A stretch of DNA of 64,000 bases from Platerodrilus igneus. Lineage: Eukaryota; Arthropoda; Insecta; Coleoptera; Lycidae. How positions within the stretch are numbered: the stretch's first letter is position 1; every line of letters starts with the position of its first letter. This document shows positions 1-11,472 of this stretch, piece after piece. The stretch spans positions 1,349,829 to 1,413,828 of the forward strand of contig JARFIW010000835.1 in the NCBI GenBank assembly GCA_036346225.1. The letters are read 5' to 3'. A program made the position numbers and the translations under genes. The notes beneath the pieces were generated by a model. It was not told where the DNA came from. It was given only the letters and a program-made list of their open reading frames with translations, and made no database searches.

Positions 1-19
1 TAAACCCCAAAGGACACTG

Positions 20-21
<2 letters not shown>

Positions 22-75
<54 letters not shown>
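22..75. repeat. (TA)n microsatellite
   Basis: An uninterrupted run of TA dinucleotides near the left edge of the window. It is simple-sequence DNA with no sign of function. Confidence 0.97.
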
Positions 76-79
<4 letters not shown>

Positions 80-1600
80 GTAAAGATTGTAGTGATCCGT
101 GGTGTTTCTAAGTTGATTTCTCATTGGTTAATAATTATTGAAAATATTACAGTCTACATTTTGATATTTGAAGGTATTTATTAGAATAGCTCGGTAACCA
201 CTTGCAGGTTTCTGAACGCATTCGGTTATGTAAGAATTTATATTATAAGGGCGCATGTATAGGAACGGTCGATCGAGTCGACATGGATTAAAGTACTTTG
301 TTTTAGATTTTCAAAATGGTTGGTTGAAACTTTTCACTTGGCGGTTTTTTATTAAAGGTAATGTTTTTAAATTTATAATGTAGTGGTTATTTAAGGTAAT
401 CTGATTACATCTTGTAATCAAAGCGTTGTTTTGCATGTGATATTGGTACTTATTGTAGAACCGTTAGTTATTTAACTATTGAAGGAAATATTTTATGTTT
501 ACCTGTTGCTTTTTAAGATTGATGTATACATCGCTGCTTTGCCAGTTGTTTTACTTGTGATGTGTAATATGTGAATTTACTGTTTTATTGAACGCTTGTA
601 TATATAAATGAGCGTGGCTTGGTTTAACAACTGAAAACTAATATTTATTTATCTGAATTGTTCATTTAGTATCTAAATCAGGGTAAAACTAATATTTGTT
701 TATTTGAAATAATGTTTATTTAGTATTTGATACAAAGTGGTAACTTCAATTGCACTGCATCTGTTATCGAATCAATAGTATATGTACTCTTGCTGTGATT
801 TTACGAGCAATTATTACCATCATCCCTTCGACATATTGAATCAAATTATTAGGCAGTTTTGAATATGAACAGTGTTATATATCTATGTTAAATTTGTTTT
901 GGTTTTAAGACCGTAACTGAATTAACCACCACGTTGTTGTGTATATTTTTTGTTTGTAATTTGTAATGCCACGATATGTTTAATTTTTACAAAGTACATT
1001 TTAACCGATGCAATCATAATGAATAAGTTTTACCATTTGCTTACTAGATTTTATATACTTAATTAATATGCATTTATATAAAGATTTAGCGCCTGAATCA
1101 GGGCTTGTATTTGTGCTATAAATTTTGATATGTATTTGCAGCCTACATGTATTATAATGTTTTGATATTTGTGATGCATTTGACATTTTTTGTTTTATTT
1201 CGGCATATTAATCACATTTACAACTGCACCGCTCACATCTTGGTTTGAACTGATTTATATGTTTGTTATTTTGGTTATCCTATTATGTAGCCGATGTTTC
1301 TATATAATTAACTAGTATTTAACGTTCGTGATCATTATTGTAATGTAATTTAATTGAACCTCTGGCATAATCGATTATCTTCGTGCCTTTTTGCGTTTGC
1401 ATTTATAACTATGTTGGAGTTAGTCTATTCAATAATAAGCGCCTTTTTAATCATGCGCAATCATACCATAAGCTCATTTCAGTGATTCATGTCATCTTGT
1501 CAAGGTACTTGTAGTTATACCCTATTGTAAATAATAGGAAGTCGGCTAGCTTTTGTAAAATACTTTGTAACATAAGCTGGAAACTGTTAATGTATGTCTG
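76..1600. other. AT-rich intergenic sequence, nothing recognised
   Basis: AT-rich DNA with short stop-riddled frames only. I see no repeat family, RNA gene or protein similarity here. A short minus-strand frame near 1001-1186 has no recognisable motif and is treated as chance. Confidence 0.6.
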
Positions 1601-2230
1601 TGGGTGCATGTGTTTGAGCCTTGTTGAATATTACTAACGTTTTATGTCCGTGCGGGGAGGAACATTGGTAGTCAAGGTGCAGGTCATCTTCCTGGTGTCC
1701 CCCCTTTTCAACTTTAGCTGGGTAGTATTGCCCTAGCCAACCTCAGTGCCTACCAGAAAAGACTAGCTGGTCTACACTAACGTTTCTTCAGTTGTCATGT
1801 GTGGTATGTCTGGGTAACAGTTTACATCCCGTTAAATTCAATGTGGGTGATCTGGGTACTTATATGTCCCCTGTCCGTGTCGAGATGTGCCAAATGCAGT
1901 TGGAAGTGTGAGGGCAGGTTGGGGTTTTCTCTGCCGTGCTCTTTCCCCAATCGCCCAAGTTGAGTACGGCGCTGTTTGCTTTGAGTGTCAATATTCTATG
2001 CTTTCATGCGAATGACCTATTTCTTGGTTATTGTTTTGATTAAAAGTAAGGCTAGGTAAATGCTGTAGTTCTATTTCAAACCTTCCTGCCTTAACGCCAT
2101 CTTCTCAGTGTGAATTTGGATTACGTTATAACAACACAGCGTAGGTGTCGTCGAGCCACTGCGACTAGATGTTAGATCATGGAGACCGTGTGCCGTTTAT
2201 AGAGGGCGTTTGTGTCAGCCTTCAGATCGG
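1600..2230. other. GC-richer non-coding block
   Basis: This block is visibly richer in G and C than the flanking AT-rich DNA, with sharp edges on both sides. It has no long reading frame and no inverted or tandem structure that I can see. It could be an untranslated exon, a regulatory region or an unrecognised short transposable element. No conclusion is possible from sequence alone. Confidence 0.35.
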
Positions 2231-4140
2231 TTACACTACAAGATATATTTGCCTATGTTATATAAATGTGATTGATAAATAAATTGCCAATGAGATTATT
2301 GTTATAACAGTGTTTAAATCGTCGTATTTAGAAGATTAAATTAATGCCCACAAATAGTGATTAAGCTAGTGTTAATGTAAATAGGACTGTAAATATTTAT
2401 GATGTAAAGAATAAATTATAAAACTCTACTTCGAATTAAAGTCTACAACAATTAGAAAGGTCGTTACAATATTCATAATTAAATTTAATAGCGAACTATA
2501 TCTAATTGAGAAGCCAAGCAATATTAGGTTATACTTTCCACTGAAACGTGAAAATTTATTCGCGGAACTTAGTTGCGCCTTAGATTAATATTTAAAACAT
2601 CCTAGTTTTTCGAATAAACTAAATGACAATTGTTCAAATTTCAAAACCCTAAACAGAATATTTGCTTAGTTTTCGATTGATTTCTGCCAAAAAAGTTAAA
2701 CAATTGCCTATTGCGATCATGTATGCAAGAAATTTAATTCCTTGCAGATTGGCAATCGCGAAGCTTCTTAATAAAAGCAATCGATGCTGCCATTTCGATA
2801 ACGTTTCCTTTGATTAAAACCTTGTAACGTGATGGTAAAGAAGACCTTCACTTTCTAACAAACTAAAAGATCATCCCAGTTCTTCTCATAAGAATATTAC
2901 TTAAGATTTGCACAACTGATTGGAAAGAACAAGCCGACACTAAATTTCATTAAAACTATCACACTTGTAGCTTTTCAAACACTATCAAGTTCGTTCCGGT
3001 ATTATCACAACCTTTCGTTTAATGCACAACCAAGGCAATAAATAAAAGAACAAATTATTAAGGGGTTTTTCTTGATGTCGCCGAGATCGTGATTCGTTCA
3101 AGAATCAAACTGCGAGCATAGCTTCCCAAGTTTGTTTTATTCACAAAGCACTGTGTAATCCATCTCCAGCATTTACATTAGCCTGTAAAAAAAGAAACGG
3201 TATCAAAATCTAGTCAGTGTTGCCAGCTTTGTAATTTAACGAACGTGCCTTATTTAAATTAACGGAGTCGCTTTTAGATTTTAATGGTTCTAATTATTAA
3301 ACGTTAGCTAAAGTCTTTCTTATTATAGTCATCGTCAGGATAAATTAAATGAACAATATATTTAATAGTGGTTGTTGTGGAAGTTAAAAATATGAAATGG
3401 CTTAGAAGAACGTTGAAGAATGTGAGAACGATCTCTATAATTTATCTAGAAAATTAAATAATAAACTTATTCTAAGCAATTGCGGTAGTTTAATACTATG
3501 TTGCGATACGTGAGTATTCGACACATCTTTAGGTCAGACACGGGTTACAAAATGTTAACGAAAAATGCGGCAAATCAAAAAAAGCAAAGAGAAAAAACTT
3601 TCAACAATGCACAGCTGCTTTGATTAAAAGATATTCAAATAAGGATCCCATTTTATTAATTAAACACGGAATGTGTTTAAAAGTTTTAACCTACATACTA
3701 AATTTTTCAACTTGAAATTCTAAAAATTTATTTCAAATACATACGTTTCGGAATTATTTAAACAGCTTAAAATTTCTAGTATTTTAATACTTTGTACGGA
3801 CTCTTACAATAATGGATTCAAAAATATGGAACTTCGCAAATGCATGATATACATTTTTCTAGATTGCATTTTAGATACGAAATTATGCAGGAAGAAATTG
3901 AGCGTATCCACGTACGTTCGTAACCAAAAGGATCTCTGCCTTTTCAAGAACGGTAAACATTTGGTGAGATTCTATGTTACAACATGATTTGCATTCATCG
4001 CCCAATATTCAAAATTAACCACAGCAACAAGAAGAAATCTGACTAAAATATAGATAGGTAGTAAATAAATGAACAAAAGAATGCAAGATTAAGTAAATAA
4101 AATAACAAAAACATACAAATACAGTCAAATAATCCACAAA
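2230..4140. other. AT-rich intergenic sequence, nothing recognised
   Basis: No coding region, RNA gene or repeat could be supported in this interval. Confidence 0.6.
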
Positions 4141-5727
4141 GATCGTCAAATCCATTATGGCGGTTGTTAGGCTACAAATGATTCAACAACGTAACTTTGC
4201 ATTTTAAAATTATTACAGTTTTATGATTTATTAATTTTGATTAACAATGTATCACGTTGGCGCCTATGACCTTATCGTCTGGGCATGAAAATGTTTAAAC
4301 ACAAAATTATGCTGTCCATTAAATCGACAACTTCATGTTAGACAAAAGCTTGTAACGACTTTTTGTTTTACTGAAAGCACCACGTTGTGAGCGCTACTGA
4401 AACGTTATTTCTTCTACGCTGAGGCGCTAGTGTAACTTATTTTTCTTAATGGGCGCCAGTGAACAAAAATCTTTCGACATAGCTAGGGGTCTATTCCTGG
4501 GTAGAGCAATAAGAAGTGGGGGGAGGGGAGTCGAATTCTATTTGCAAACCAAAGCTAAGCTAAATTAAATAGGCGCCACCATGTCCTGAGATAATTACGA
4601 TAATAGCACAGTTCTAAGGGCAGACGTGGAAACCCAAAGATAAAACGATCGCCTTCGTTAACAAAAACCTGTCTTATCAAAATAAGACGCAGCTCTTGTA
4701 AGAAATTGCAAAGATTAAATAAATATGGCACCAAATTATTATTCAGAAATTTTATCTTTGTATTTGATCGCATTTAACCAAAATAAAAGCCTCAAAGTTG
4801 AACTAATTGTTTACTAAACAAACTCTCTTTTAAAATTTCGGAACTTTTTAACAAGTAACAAAAATTTATTATTAACATCTATATCAAAGTCAAGGTTTTG
4901 ACTTTTTAAAACAACCAACTACACTTTAAAGATCAACCTGCTTTAAACATTTGAGTGAAAATAATTTGTAAGCAAAATACACTGAATTACGTTCTAACCT
5001 GGGCAGATCTTTTCAGGTAGACTACAATTTCTAGAATCTTAAACAGAGTGTCTTTAAATTTTCAGATTTAAATTTTACGATTTACATGTAGATAAATGCT
5101 AATCACAAAAATAAGAATGTTTGGTTTAAACTCAATGACAGCTGCACGAAGCATTTGTTTTCATGACAACATCTATCAATTGTGCAACACAAAAAAAATA
5201 TGACGTCGAAAACATACGTTGAAATTATCTAAGGTTCAGATGGAACAAAGCTTGTAATTATAAAAACCTAATCTGACAAAATTTTGTTCTACGGCTTATA
5301 GAACCAGTTCAATACTAATTGAGAATTACACAGATTACATGTTGAAAACATAATAGCAACTTTACGTGCTTTATATAAGAGTCTGTTTATCAAATTTTTA
5401 TAACATTCAAAACACATGCATGAAATATCTTATATCTAATAACGAACCAAACTGCTTTTATTGCTCCACGATAAATCGAGATGGAAATTTATATTCTTCA
5501 AACAAAGTTACCAGCCATTTCTAACTAGAGACGACTGCAATCCAAACTAACATCCATAATTCCTAGTTAACAAATTTCTTAATAGACAATTTTCATATCG
5601 ACAAATCCTAAGTGACGAGTTTTAAATGATGAATCCTACATGACGCGCTAAATAAATTAAACTAAATTAAATTAGATTGTAAAATATATACTTTACCAAC
5701 CGTTAGTAGAAGGTATCTTAACAGTTT

Positions 5728-5745
5728 CAGGTCGAGCACGACCTG
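5728..5745. repeat. Short perfect hairpin in CpG-rich patch
   Basis: CAGGTCG, a four-base loop, then CGACCTG forms a perfect 7-bp stem. It sits at the start of a CpG-rich patch (about 5728-5890) in the part of the left palindrome arm that has no partner on the right. Function is unknown. Confidence 0.5.
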
Positions 5746-6954
5746 ACCTGCTTACTTTAATAATTGATGCGAAGGTCGCCTGCCTCTAGTCGAGAATACG
5801 TGTTGATAAGGCTGTTGCTAGCGGGCGACTAACTTAACGAAACAAGAACCGAATCGTCGCGACGTTAGAGGCGCGGAATACGAAAGAAACAACTAGAAAT
5901 GCGCGTGGAAATAACTTTATGTGACACAGATATTTTAATATAAGAAGATTAATAAGGAATAATGCACGCTTAGCGCATTATCCTCGTAATTCAATGCGAA
6001 TAATTATTACTGAAATTAAACATGTTACAAGCTTGTTGATTCAGAATAACTAATTTTTCTATCGAAGCCGCAGTTGGATCGAATCAAAATACAATACGCC
6101 CGGAAGATAAAACTTTTTAGTGGTGTCCAAGTTATCTATATCAAAAATCACTCATAAAATATTTATGAGAACCTCTAAAGCTATATCCTACCGTAATTGT
6201 AAATGAATCATCATCATTTTGTATTCGACCTTACTTAATGTCGGTTTGATGCAGCTCTAACTTCTTTTCTATTCTGTACTAATCTAAAACGTTTTACATA
6301 CCCTTCACAACCGAAATGAATGAACATTTTAAATTAATTGCATAAACTTATAAAAATACCCACAGTACGTTCTTGTTATTAGGTTAAAAATTTAGATAGT
6401 AATTTTGTTTGCCGAAAACGCTTTCCATTAAGTTAAATAATTTGTGAAATTTTTAGTTTGTAAATTTTTGTTTAAAAATGTTTTTATATACTTGTAATGT
6501 ATTATATTTTTCAGAAGTAATGTGAATATATTAGTTCGAGTTTTGTTGTAATAAAATTAATGGCAATTGCCTAGAGGTGTGCTTAATATTCAGGTAATTT
6601 AACCTTCCTTTCAGCTAGCAGTTTTCAAGTTAGTATAATCGTGTCCTTATCATAACGTTTATTTTATGCTAGTCTTAGCATTAGTATACCAGATTGTCTC
6701 GAGTAAATTTTAGGCCCGTATCATCTCCCTAACAACAGGTTTTGGTATCCTATTGTTATTCTCTCCGGGGCTTTTACCTAGAGATTAAGTGGCACCCAAG
6801 AAAATCCCCGATTAAAACATAGTTCATACTGACGGTATTCCGGGGACTTCTTCAAACACTTACACCGTCCGTTCCACTGAGTTAGTCAGCAACCATGCGT
6901 GTTAGCACAACCAAGGTTTTCAATATTTTCTCGAATCACAATTATTAACGGGGT

Positions 6955-7264
6955 TCTTCACCAGACGCTCCGTGGATCAAACGTATTATCAAGCGTATTA
7001 CTGCTGATTCCAAGCTCCCAAGTTTGATTTTCGACACAAACGACTTGAAAAATGTTAGACGAGCATTTTTCACAAAAGTACGTCCTTGTTTGGATGAGAG
7101 GCAAAATGTAGATCGCGCGGTGTGTGTGTGAGTTGTTACGCACGTTAAAGATCGTACCTTGCTTAGAATAGCAAGGGTTCGGCAAAATTCAAAACTTCCA
7201 GCTAAAAAACTCACTTTCTGGCAAATGTAGTACCTTCGGGTGGAGCATTAAAGAATCAAATGTA
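6955..7264 (+). mobile_element. tRNA-derived SINE, copy 1 (plus)
   Basis: This copy matches the family seen complete at 24121-24420: a decayed tRNA-like head ending in a CGACA...CTTGAAAAATGTT junction, a body with CACGTTAAAGATC, and a tail with TTCGGGTGGAGCATT. The box A and box B promoter of the tRNA head is badly degraded here. It is the left partner of the inverted pair at the palindrome centre. Confidence 0.75.
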
Positions 7265-7288
7265 GGGGGAGAGAGTACTTTACCAAGT

Positions 7289-7375
7289 GTTCTGTGGATT
7301 ATCGGCTAGATTTTTGGGGCAAAAATTGTACGTAGCAATTTTGGCCCCAAAAAATCTAGCCGGTAATACACAGAA
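7289..7375. repeat. Central hairpin of the large palindrome
   Basis: Roughly 40-base arms containing GGCTAGATTTTTGGGGC on the left and GCCCCAAAAAATCTAGCC on the right flank a loop of about seven bases (TACGTAG). Pairing continues outward into the opposed SINE copies on either side, which shows the hairpin is the axis of the larger inverted duplication. Confidence 0.88.
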
Positions 7376-7378
7376 AAA

Positions 7379-7684
7379 CTCTACATTTGACTTTCCAATA
7401 TTCCACCCGAAGGCACTACATTGACCAGGAAGCGAGTTTTTGTTATCCAAAAATTTTGAATTTTACCGAGCCCTTGCTATTCCACTCAAGGTAGGAATCT
7501 TTAACGTCCGCAACAACACACACGGGACCTACTTTTTACCTCTCCTCCAAACGAAGGGGTATTTTTGTGAATAATACTCATCTAACGTTTTCTAAGTGGT
7601 CGGTATCTAGATTCAAACCTAGGACCTTGGGATCAACAGTCAAACGCAAACCTGTCTCACAACACCACCACTAACGTACCTTAC
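7379..7684 (-). mobile_element. tRNA-derived SINE, copy 2 (minus)
   Basis: This is the mirror partner of the plus-strand copy at 6955. Read on the minus strand it has the same order: decayed tRNA-like head, CTTGAAAAATG-type junction, the TTAAAGAT core, and the GGTGGAATATTGG tail. It abuts the next copy directly with no target duplication between them. Confidence 0.78.
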
Positions 7685-7990
7685 ATGTGATTTTCCAATG
7701 CTTCACCTTAAGGTACTACATTGGTCAGGAAGCGAGTTTTTCTTACCTTGAAAATTTGGAATTTTGCCGAACCCTTGCTGTTCCAAGCAGGATAGGGATC
7801 TTTAGCGTGCGTGACAACACTCACACACGGGACCTCCATTTTACCTCTCATTCGAACGAGGGTGTATTTTGTGAAAAATCCTCGCTTAACATTTTTCAAG
7901 CGGACCGTGTCGGAGATCGTATTTGGGACCTTGGTTTCAACAGTCATACGCGAACCTGTCTGATCCACAGAACCGCCGGTGATGTACCCC
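7684..7990 (-). mobile_element. tRNA-derived SINE, copy 3 (minus, tandem)
   Basis: This is the best preserved of the tandem units. Its minus-strand head starts near CCGGCGGTTCTGTGG and runs through a decayed box B into the GACACGGTCCGCTTG junction. It is joined head to tail to its neighbours at a repeated GTAC-pyrimidine-TACAT boundary, so the array probably grew by tandem duplication rather than separate insertions. Open frames in both directions across this unit are by-products of the repeat. Confidence 0.8.
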
Positions 7991-8305
7991 TACATTTGAT
8001 TTTCCGATGTTTCACTCGAAGGTACTAAATTGGTAAGGAAGTAAGTTTTTTAGCTGGAAATTTTAAATTTTGCCAAACCCTTGCCATTCCAAGCAAGGTA
8101 GGGATTTTTTAACGTGCGTGACAATACCCACGCGTGGGACCTACATTTTGCCTCTCATCCGAACAAGGGCATACTTTTGTGAAAAATGCTTGTCTAAATA
8201 TTTTTCAAGCCGTACATGTTGGACATTGAACCAGAGAGTATGGAATCAGCAGTAATACGCGAATGTATCTGATCCACGGAGCGCCCGGTGAAGTACCCCG
8301 CTACA
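7990..8305 (-). mobile_element. tRNA-derived SINE, copy 4 (minus, tandem)
   Basis: Third minus-strand unit of the array. Beyond its head the sequence continues as the mirror image of the DNA left of copy 1 (for example TTGCCGACTAACTC at 8357 against GAGTTAGTCAGCAA at 6879). So copies 2-4 together occupy the place of a single SINE in the opposite arm. Confidence 0.78.
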
Positions 8306-9479
8306 AATTATGTTTCGAGATGGTACCGAAGACCGCGATTATACTAACAAGAACGGTTGCCGACTAACTCAGGTAGACAACAAAACAAACTATTACCTTT
8401 ACACTAGTTGTGAAAACAGAATGTTTTCATTACAAATATATACAAACATTCTTAAACAAAAATTAAAAATCAAATATATCACAAATTATTTAACGTAATA
8501 AATAACGTTTTCTGCAAACAATATTAGTATCTAAATCCATAATCTAATAACATGAACGCACTGTGGGTGCATTTATAAGTTCATACAATGAATTAAAAAT
8601 GTTCATTTATTTACAATTACTGTAGGTTATAGTTGTAGAGGTTTTCATAAATACCTGATGAGTGATCTTTGACTAAAAATAAGTCAGACACCACTAAAAG
8701 CCTTTATCTCCTGAACGTATTTTATTTTGACCGGGTCCTACAGGGACTTCGAAAGAAAAACTAGATATTCTGAATCAGCTTGCATTTGCTCAACCTGTAT
8801 GATTAACTACCTTAACCAGTTTGATACCTTCTTCAGGGTTAACGAGTTGACAAGTTGTATGTTATTTCTTTGAACTTTAAAGATAAATTGCTTAATAAAA
8901 GAAATTCGTCCCCCCCTAAAACAATTCCAGATATTTTCGGCAGAATGGGGACAGATAAATTACGACTACAAATTGAAATGCTTTGTGTCGTTTTTCTCTA
9001 TCTAATATATATGTCATGTTACCTTGCTTGAAACCTTTTTTAGACTCAGAGAAAAGGATTATTATTATAAATCTGAAAAAAATTCAGAATGCATTTTTTT
9101 GTTGATTTTCCAACTTAATCACAATTACTCTGCTGAAATGAACAAGCTAGAGACATTTGATAATCAGAAGAAAGAGATTCCATTTTTTGAATCAGTACAA
9201 TTTTACGTGTGAACGTCTTCACGCCCAGACGACAAAGTCATAGGCACCAGCGTGCTACATTATTAATCAAAGCAAATGAATTATAAAACTATAATCATTT
9301 TAGAATACAAATTTATTTTGCTGTTATCATTTTTACGATTAAAACCACCATAATGAAATGACAAAATCTGGTTATAAACAATATAATGTACAGAAATAAT
9401 CATTTTTAGAACAAGAATACGTGTAATATTAAAATTATATTTCTTAAACGAAATAACTTAACCCTATTGATGGGATTTA

Positions 9480-10131
9480 CTTATGCAGAAACTATCAAAA
9501 CGAAATATGAAAATAAACGTTTTAAACAAACGTCACACGATACATCAGACAAATAAGCGAGCAAACAAAATTTAATAAACAAACATACAACAAAAGAACA
9601 AACAAACAAACAACTTAAAAACGGAAGAACTAACATGAACACAAACACGAAAATGAACAAGCAAACAAGAAAACTAACAAAAATCAACCATAGTCAAATA
9701 AGCATCCAACCAAAGAAACAAAAACTAACAAACACGAGATCAATTCACGAATAAACAGTCACATAAACAATCCACGCGCATGATAACAAGAAGTAAGTGC
9801 TTAAACAAATATAAAAACAAGAAAGCACACAAGGAAACGCACGCAAATAATCAAACAAGCAAGTCAGCAAGCAAAATTAAACAGACCGAGACAAATAAGC
9901 ATATAAGCAAACAAACAGGTGCCCAAACGCGTAAACAAACAAACATGCAGACAAACGACGTACGAGGAAGCAACAGGGTAACAGCAGGCGAAGAAACGAA
10001 CCAGCAAACAAACCAACCAGTGGACAGAAAACAAACAACCAAACACACACACAAGCAAACAAACAAATAAGCAAAGCAGTAAGCAAACTAGCATACAAAT
10101 GAATAAATAAAACACAAGCAATCTGCCCAAC
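9480..10131. repeat. AAAC/ACAA-rich low-complexity tract (left part)
   Basis: A strongly strand-biased tract of AAAC, CAAA and AAGC words, almost free of T on the plus strand. It produces spurious long frames on both strands (Lys/Asn/Thr/Gln-rich or Cys/Leu/Val-rich), which are not called as genes. A similar tract resumes at 19240, on the far side of BEL-1. Confidence 0.8.
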
Positions 10132-11111
10132 AGTTGGATCAAAGGATGTATCGTGCATTATTTAATATAACCACTTACTTTGAATTCCGCTAAAGATGAT
10201 GTGGACTGTAATTAGCTTAACTGTATAGCGAGCGTAACGGCACTATTTTATTGCCAATGGGCACTCACGATACGAAACTCATTTTTCCCTTCCGGTGGTT
10301 CGCACATTTCTTACATTTAAACGTAATTCTTACAATCCCGCAAGCGCGGTATACTAGACGCAAAAGCAGTTGGTAACGCCAATCCAATAAGTGGAAATTA
10401 ACGCGCCAACTGCCAATGATGTCACACAATATGCAAATAATTAGACGTAAATGACGTAATATGCCAATTTTCATACAATAGTTTATAAAAGCGAAATACT
10501 CACATGAATATATAAGCGTCTCACAGGATAGCTCCCTTCAGGGTTGCTAGGGGCCCCCTTCAAGATAATTTACGGATGGTGCGCCTAGCGTCCTTCGGGA
10601 TTGCTCCGGCTAGCTCTCAGGGCTCCATTCCGAAGTGTTTAAAGATGGTTCGGTTCGGCCAGGATGCTTTAAATTATCTTCTTCCTATGTAGCGGAAATG
10701 ACAGGAACGGGTGGAGGAACGATAACAAGATAAGGCAAGGAAATCTACATAAAAAAAGATAAAGATACGGTACAATACGATACCAGGCACGACCACTCTA
10801 CTCGAAGTTCAAAGGCAAAAAGCCACGTTTCAGCGTCTCTCGGAAACTTCCCACCTTTTTCTCCCGCCACTTGCGTCAGCGCGATCTGGCGAAAACGCAC
10901 TCTGACGTGACGGAAATACGCGCCAAGTCTTTCAAATTTAAGGCGCGAACTCCCGCACATCAAAACTAAACTAAGGAATGTTTAGTGCCAAATTTGGCAC
11001 GTAACACATTACAACCCAATACCATCGTCGGCTGCCAGTTTTAAGTCTTTTCATGATTTTTAAAGGGATGGGTTAACAAAGATCAAGAAAAGAGGGACAG
11101 GAGCACGAACA
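10132..11111 (-). repeat. BEL-1 3' LTR, interrupted by an insertion
   Basis: Positions 10132-10301 and about 11010-11111 match the 5' LTR at 18962-19239 almost base for base, including ACTCATTTTTCCCTTCCGG and GTCGGCTGCCAGTTTTAAGT. The 5' LTR is only 278 bp long; the extra length here is inserted DNA. On the minus strand the LTR starts TGTTCGTGCTCC directly after the polypurine tract. Confidence 0.9.
10302..11009 (-). mobile_element. Insertion in BEL-1 LTR (probable solo LTR)
   Basis: This stretch is absent from the other BEL-1 LTR. CACAT occurs at both edges and may be the target duplication. The minus-strand end reads TGTTACGTGCC, an LTR-like start. It aligns with 60900-61537: both share the GTAGCGG start, CGTGACGGAAAT, and the GTAACAC edge. 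I infer a solo LTR or similar short element, but its far end lacks a clear TG...CA partner. Confidence 0.55.
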
Positions 11112-11128
11112 TCCCGCCCACCAAAAAA
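11112..11128 (-). promoter_or_regulatory. BEL-1 polypurine tract
   Basis: On the minus strand TTTTGGTGGGCGGGA lies immediately before the 3' LTR start TGTTCG. This is the expected position for the plus-strand DNA primer in reverse transcription. BEL-2 has a closely similar TTTGGTGGACGGTA at the same place, which supports the call. Confidence 0.75.
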
Positions 11129-11181
11129 AATACAAATTTATTTTTGAACAAAGTACTAATATGTACGATACTAAATAAAAC

Positions 11182-11472
11182 TTATACGCAACTAGACCAA
11201 ACAGCTGTATAATATCTAACACTATGAGCTTGTTGCACAAATACACCAATAAAAGCAAGCGAACAATTACTGTTCAAAGACAAAGGGAAAAGCTTTAGCA
11301 CAGGTCTTTTAAGAGTCCCATGTGCCGTTCTCGCAGTTGCAACGCGAAGAACGTTATCTGTGCCGGTATGCACTTGAATGATTCTGCCCAATCTCCATTG
11401 AAGAGGCAGGAAATTGGGTTCTTGAATCAACACTAAGGTATTAAGCTTTGGAGATTTCCCTGAAGAAACCAT
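11182..11472 (-). pseudogene. BEL-1 pol C-terminal domain (DUF5641-like)
   Basis: The minus-strand frame contains PLQWRLGRIIQVHTGTDNVLRVA, then an ARTAHGTLKRPVLKL segment. This is the small domain that follows the integrase core in Pao-family polyproteins and is thought to contact DNA or chromatin. It is out of frame with the upstream integrase. BEL-2 carries the matching domain at 44225-44455. The call rests on motif likeness and position. Confidence 0.75.

Larger units (their letters stand above)
4150..9390. repeat. Very large imperfect palindrome (inverted duplication)
   Basis: Three or more well-separated blocks align as mirror images around a centre near 7332: 4150-4310 with 9190-9375, 6035-6210 with 8600-8780, and 6865-7330 with 7336-8385. 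The innermost part is a tight hairpin (7289-7375). The arms have different lengths, because the left arm holds DNA missing from the right (about 4310-6035) and the right arm holds extra SINE copies. Many substitutions and indels separate the arms, so the duplication is old. It could be an ancient palindromic duplication or a foldback-type transposable element. The pairing itself is seen directly. Confidence 0.8.

Noticed and set aside
6945..8255. Several open frames on both strands across the SINE cluster (such as 7687-8028 and 7708-7968).
   Set aside because: They repeat with the SINE unit, appear on both strands, and have no independent protein features. Similar frames recur at the SINE copies at 24102-24526 and 57652-57987.
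9780..10158. Overlapping frames of 60-96 codons in the AAAC tract.
   Set aside because: Composition artefacts: Thr/Lys/Gln-rich on one strand and Cys/Leu/Val-rich on the other.
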